Part shown: positions 12,830 to 15,593 of the stretch, one piece after another
How positions within the stretch are numbered: position 1 is the stretch's first letter
Layout: the number at the start of each line of letters is the position of its first letter
Source: Candidatus Curtissbacteria bacterium RIFCSPLOWO2_01_FULL_37_9
GTDB lineage: Bacteria; Patescibacteriota; Microgenomatia; Curtissbacterales; GWA2-41-24
Direction: 5' to 3'
Assembly (NCBI GenBank): GCA_001776425.1
Contig: MFBN01000001.1
Location: 1 to 15,593, forward strand
Length of the DNA stretch: 15,593 nucleotides
The notes under the pieces: model-generated
Told to the model about the DNA's origin: nothing
Databases searched by the model: none
Seen by the model: only the letters and a program-made list of their open reading frames with translations
Made by a program: the position numbers and the translations under genes

Positions 12830-13408
12830 CTATTTTTTAGATATTAACTTTTTCTTATCAATTTTTTTAATATCGACATTTTGCTTATTAACAACAGCAG
12901 GTTGAATATCCAAAGACGATTCTTGTTTAGACAAACCTTCGACAATTACCAAAATATGGCTGGTTCTTTTCAAAATCCGATGAACTCTGCCTCTTGAAAT
13001 AGGTTGATATCTTTTAAAAACAGGGCCTTTAGAAACCATAATTTGCTTAAATGTTAATGAATCTATATCAAAACCATAATTATTTTTGGCATTGGCAATT
13101 GCTGATAAAACCACTTTTTTAAGGGGTTGAGCAATACTTTGTGGTATAAATTCCAAAATCTTAACTGCATCTTTGGGTTTCATTTTTTTTATTTTATTTA
13201 CAATAAGTAATGTCTTTTTGGGTGATATTCTGACATTTTTGGCAATTGCTTTAAAAACCACTTTTTTAAGGGGTTGAGCAATACTTTGTGGTATAAATTC
13301 CAAAATCTTAACTGCATCCTTGGGTTTCATTTTTTTTATTTTATTAACAATAAGTAATGTCTTTTTGGGTGATATTCTGACATTTCTGGCAATTGCTTTA
13401 ATCTCCAT
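12830..13408 (-). CDS. rplV: 50S ribosomal protein L22 with internal tandem duplication
   Basis: L22 (uL22) binds all domains of 23S rRNA and its long hairpin lines the exit tunnel. This copy is 192 aa against about 110-115 usually. Residues 4-52 and 53-101 are near-identical 49-residue units starting KAIA[R/K]NVRISPKKTLLIVN. After the second unit the protein continues normally with SAIANAKNNYGFDIDSLTF, the tunnel hairpin segment GPVFKRYQPISRGRVHRILK and RTSHILVIVE, then a Lys-rich tail of about 35 residues. Without the extra unit it would be 143 aa. The duplicated unit is the first strand, helices 1-2 and the start of helix 3. The reading frame is intact. The ATG at 13408 has AAGGGGG about 8 nt upstream. 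This is either a real variant protein or an error in the assembly. Confidence 0.95.
   Translation of the reverse strand: MEIKAIARNVRISPKKTLLIVNKIKKMKPKDAVKILEFIPQSIAQPLKKVVFKAIAKNVRISPKKTLLIVNKIKKMKPKDAVKILEFIPQSIAQPLKKVVLSAIANAKNNYGFDIDSLTFKQIMVSKGPVFKRYQPISRGRVHRILKRTSHILVIVEGLSKQESSLDIQPAVVNKQNVDIKKIDKKKLISKK
13106..13399 (-). repeat. In-frame 147-bp tandem duplication inside rplV
   Basis: Two units, 13253-13399 (first in the gene) and 13106-13252, differ at 4 of 147 positions: 13253/13106 (Phe52 vs Leu101), 13319/13172 (synonymous Lys), 13346/13199 (synonymous Val) and 13386/13239 (Arg8 vs Lys57). The 10-mer GCAATTGCCA occurs three times on the coding strand at exact 147-bp spacing (starting at 13396, 13249 and 13102), the last outside the duplicated units in the AIAN codons, so the ancestral gene already had a short direct repeat flanking this segment. 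Confidence 0.95.
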
Positions 13409-13420
13409 ATTGTTACCCCC

Positions 13421-13705
13421 TTACTTTTTAGCTGATGATTTTTCCGTAATTTTTCCGTGTCCCCTGAAAGTTCTGGTAGGTGCAAATTCGCCTAACCGGT
13501 GACCAACCATAGATTCTGTGATAAAAACATTAATAAAAGTCCGTCCATTGTGAACCGCAAAAGTCTGATTAACAAATTCCGGAGGAATCTGACTGGAGCG
13601 CGCCCATGTTTTAATCTGTTCCTTTTTGCCGGAATTTTTGTAAGCGATAACTTTCTTAAGCAATTTTTGATCAATATACGGACCTTTTTTACGCGATCTG
13701 CTCAT
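13421..13705 (-). CDS. rpsS: 30S ribosomal protein S19
   Basis: S19 (uS19), in the small-subunit head near the A-site tRNA and partner of S13, 94 aa, typical. The N-terminus MSRSRKKGPYIDQKLLKKV, the middle IKTWARSSQIPPEFVNQTFA and the family signature GHRLGEFAPTRTFRGH (68-83) are intact. Its ATG shares one base with the rplB stop (TAATG), and it also has AAGGAG 6 nt upstream, so both coupling and independent initiation are possible. The rplV gene follows after 12 nt. Confidence 0.98.
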   Translation of the reverse strand: MSRSRKKGPYIDQKLLKKVIAYKNSGKKEQIKTWARSSQIPPEFVNQTFAVHNGRTFINVFITESMVGHRLGEFAPTRTFRGHGKITEKSSAKK

Positions 13706-14523
13706 TATTTTCTCCTTTTAAGGATAAATTTATTGGACGGTTTATTTAATTTCCTGGTTTTTCCAAATGCTCGTTTACCATGCCGTGTTTTAGGATTCAT
13801 TCCCGTACCCGACCTGCCTTCTCCTCCACCATGAGGATGAGATCCCGGATCCATGGCTACACCCCGCACATGCGGTCTTCTCCCTCTATGACGGGATTTT
13901 CCTGCCTTACCAGCAGATAGATTTTTCCAGTCAATATTGCTTAACTGACCAATAGTTGCATAACAAGATGCAAGAATTTTTCTGATTTCTTTGGATGGTA
14001 GTTTTAAATGAACCCAATTACCTTCTCTTGCAGAAATAATAGCGTTTCCACCGGCGCTTCGCGCAAGCTGTCCACCAGCTCCTGGTGTAAGTTCGACATT
14101 GTGCACAACTGTACCGATTGGAATTTTTCCTAAAGGCAAGGCATTGCCGACTTTTATCTGAGCTTTTTCACCGGAAATTACATTTTGGCCTATTTTTATG
14201 CCTGTTGGTGCGAGTATATATTTTTTTTCGCCATCAATATAATGTAAAAGAGCAATTGCTGCACTGCGATTAGGATCATATTCTATAGCTGCAATTTTGG
14301 CGCTAATATTTATTTTATCCCTTTTAAAATCAATTTCCCGGTAATTTCTTTTGTGTCTTGCACCCCTGCCCCTCTGCGTAATCTTCCCTTTAGATCTGCC
14401 TGAAATTTTCGGCAGTGCCAATATTAATGTTCTTTCAGGTTTCGACTTGGTAATTTCGGTGTTTATTAATACTGACTTAAATCTCTGGCCCGGTGTAATT
14501 GGTTTGAAATTCTTAATTGGCAT
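13705..14523 (-). CDS. rplB: 50S ribosomal protein L2
   Basis: L2 (uL2), close to the peptidyl-transferase centre and needed for subunit association, 272 aa, the normal length. The N-terminal OB-like and SH3-like domains carry GRSKGKITQRGRGARHKRNY and YDPNRSAAIALLHYIDGEKK; the centre has LTPGAGGQLARSAGGNA; the C-terminus has RGVAMDPGSHPHGGGEGRSG. H229, at the same position as the essential His of E. coli L2, is present. The loop before it reads Met-Asp-Pro-Gly-Ser in place of the common Met-Asn-Pro-Val-Asp. It starts directly after the rplW stop with no gap. Confidence 0.98.
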   Translation of the reverse strand: MPIKNFKPITPGQRFKSVLINTEITKSKPERTLILALPKISGRSKGKITQRGRGARHKRNYREIDFKRDKINISAKIAAIEYDPNRSAAIALLHYIDGEKKYILAPTGIKIGQNVISGEKAQIKVGNALPLGKIPIGTVVHNVELTPGAGGQLARSAGGNAIISAREGNWVHLKLPSKEIRKILASCYATIGQLSNIDWKNLSAGKAGKSRHRGRRPHVRGVAMDPGSHPHGGGEGRSGTGMNPKTRHGKRAFGKTRKLNKPSNKFILKRRK

Positions 14524-14874
14524 TTAATCCTCTTTCTTGTTAGTAGCAGTCTCCTTAATTTTTTTTGCTTTTTTTGACTTTGAACCTTTTGAAGAAAGCA
14601 TTTCTATAGTTTGTCCGGGCGACAACCAGACGATTGCTTTTTTACCACCGCTTATAGACGTAAATTTTCTTGTTCCTGTTACCCTTTTTTTTCGGGGTTT
14701 GAAATTTATGATGTTTACTTTTGTAACGTCTACCGCAAACTGCGCATTGATAATTTTTGCTATTTCGTTTTTTTTCATCTGCCTGTCAATTAAAAATACA
14801 TAAACACCTTTTTCCATCAGCTTATATGCTTTTTCCGAAAGTACTGCTTCCTTAATGCTGTTAATCTTTTTCAT
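14524..14874 (-). CDS. rplW: 50S ribosomal protein L23
   Basis: L23 (uL23), at the polypeptide tunnel exit, docking site for trigger factor and SRP in other bacteria, 116 aa against about 95-100. Conserved features are AVLSEKAYKLMEKGVYVFLI (10-29), a KNEIAKIINAQFAVDVTKVN helix and strand (35-54), and NFKPRKKRVTGTRKF, a basic loop. The extra length is a C-terminal Lys/Ser tail after about residue 92. It starts inside the end of rplD (14-nt overlap) and ends directly before rplB. Confidence 0.96.
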   Translation of the reverse strand: MKKINSIKEAVLSEKAYKLMEKGVYVFLIDRQMKKNEIAKIINAQFAVDVTKVNIINFKPRKKRVTGTRKFTSISGGKKAIVWLSPGQTIEMLSSKGSKSKKAKKIKETATNKKED

Positions 14875-15593
14875 TTAGTTTATTTATCGCTTCTTTTGAA
14901 AAAAGCAAGTTTTCACTTTCTAAAATATTAAGGGTATTCAAATTGTCTAAAGTCTGAACAAAAATCTTGGGAATATTTCTGGCAGCAAGCTCGACGTTTT
15001 TTCTGGGTTTATCTAGAATTAATAGTGTATTTCCGGAAATGTCCAATTTTTTTAATAAAGCATTTAATATTTTCGTCTTTGGTTTTATTTTGTCTATATC
15101 GGAAACAATCTTAATTGACAATTGCTCATTCTTTGCGGATAGCGCAGAAATAAACGCAATTTTTCTCATCTTTTTGGGTAATTTTAAGTATGATTTTCTG
15201 GGTTTTGGCCCAAATACAACACCCCCACCAACCCATAATGGTGATCTAATTGACCCGGCTCGTGCCCTACCCCGACCTTTTTGAGACCATGGTTTTGCAC
15301 CACCACCGCGAACTTGAGATCTGGTTTTGGTTGATGCTTTATGAATAAACTGGTTTAAGTAAAAGATTCGATGGGCCTGGGCAAGTAATTTATTGTTTGG
15401 TTTTTGTAAAAAATAATTTTTAGGTAATTTGTACGATCCCTGATTTTTCCCGCTAATATCAATAATTGGAACAATTCCGGATTTAGATTTAAGATTAACC
15501 GTTTTGTCTGATTTTACAGAAGATGTAACCGCACTTTTGTTGACCCTCTTAAGATTGCTCGCGGTTTTAGTACTTTTTTTAATAGTTTTTAAT
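14861..15593 (-). CDS. rplD: 50S ribosomal protein L4 (5' end outside the window)
   Basis: L4 (uL4), which lines the exit tunnel opposite L22; in E. coli it also represses the S10 operon. The frame is open from the stop at 14861 to the window edge, 243 residues visible. Diagnostic segments are IFYLNQFIHKASTKTRSQVR, RGGGAKPWSQKGRGRARAGS, IRSPLWVGGGVVFGPKPRKS and YLKLPKKMRKIAFISALSAK. An internal ATG at 15169 is only the Met of this last segment and not a start. The usual L4 fold begins around GIVPIIDISGK; before it at least 43 Lys/Ser/Thr-rich residues are visible, so there is a basic N-terminal extension. Typical L4 is about 205 aa. Its upstream neighbour, presumably rplC, is not in the window. 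Confidence 0.95.
   Translation of the reverse strand, partial: LKTIKKSTKTASNLKRVNKSAVTSSVKSDKTVNLKSKSGIVPIIDISGKNQGSYKLPKNYFLQKPNNKLLAQAHRIFYLNQFIHKASTKTRSQVRGGGAKPWSQKGRGRARAGSIRSPLWVGGGVVFGPKPRKSYLKLPKKMRKIAFISALSAKNEQLSIKIVSDIDKIKPKTKILNALLKKLDISGNTLLILDKPRKNVELAARNIPKIFVQTLDNLNTLNILESENLLFSKEAINKLNEKD

Noticed and set aside
14967..15284. Plus-strand open frames opposite ribosomal genes (for example 1691-1948, 10168-10530, 14967-15284)
   Set aside because: They lie antisense to well-conserved ribosomal genes, have no SD or recognisable domains, and are explained by AT-rich codon bias of the real strand.

Overview
This window is a nearly continuous block of the S10/spc/alpha ribosomal-protein superoperon, read entirely from the minus strand (transcription runs from high to low coordinates). 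It enters inside rplD at the right edge and ends with rpsI near position 359. The DNA is AT-rich. The gene set and order fit a bacterium of the Candidate Phyla Radiation (Patescibacteria), perhaps Microgenomates. The main reasons are that rpmD (L30) is missing between rpsE and rplO, that adk, map, infA and rpmJ sit in the usual place, and that several ribosomal proteins carry Lys-rich extensions. The phylum is an inference from gene content and sequence style, not from a search. The standard genetic code is in use: rpoA, rplP, rpsE and adk all end in UGA, and the Gly positions I looked at use GGN, which argues against the UGA=Gly lineages.

Layout from right to left in transcription order: rplD (partial), rplW, rplB, rpsS, rplV, rpsC, rplP, rpmC, rpsQ, rplN, rplX, rplE, rpsN, rpsH, rplF, rplR, rpsE, rplO, secY, adk, map, infA, rpmJ, rpsM, rpsK, rpsD, rpoA, rplQ, rplM, rpsI. 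Most gaps are under 50 nt and many genes overlap by 1-14 nt, so the block is probably transcribed and translated as coupled units. Together the genes make the core of both ribosomal subunits, the RNA polymerase alpha subunit, the Sec translocon channel, a nucleotide kinase, the N-terminal methionine processing enzyme and initiation factor IF1.

The last 350 bases differ. A small plus-strand ORF (137-310) encodes an amphipathic N-terminus with a Pro/Gln/Thr-rich tail. The left edge (1-106) holds the start of another minus-strand gene that may be a helix-turn-helix transposase at the end of an insertion sequence.

Three things stand out. (1) rplV (L22) contains an in-frame 147-bp tandem duplication of its N-terminal half, with copies 143/147 identical. 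(2) infA has no usable ATG: the in-frame ATG is cut off by UGA after four codons, and the conserved IF1 sequence seems to begin at an AUU just after that stop. (3) The 176-nt rpsD-rpoA gap, long for this block, holds a two-tier hairpin and a possible Shine-Dalgarno-sequestering alternative pairing upstream of rpoA.
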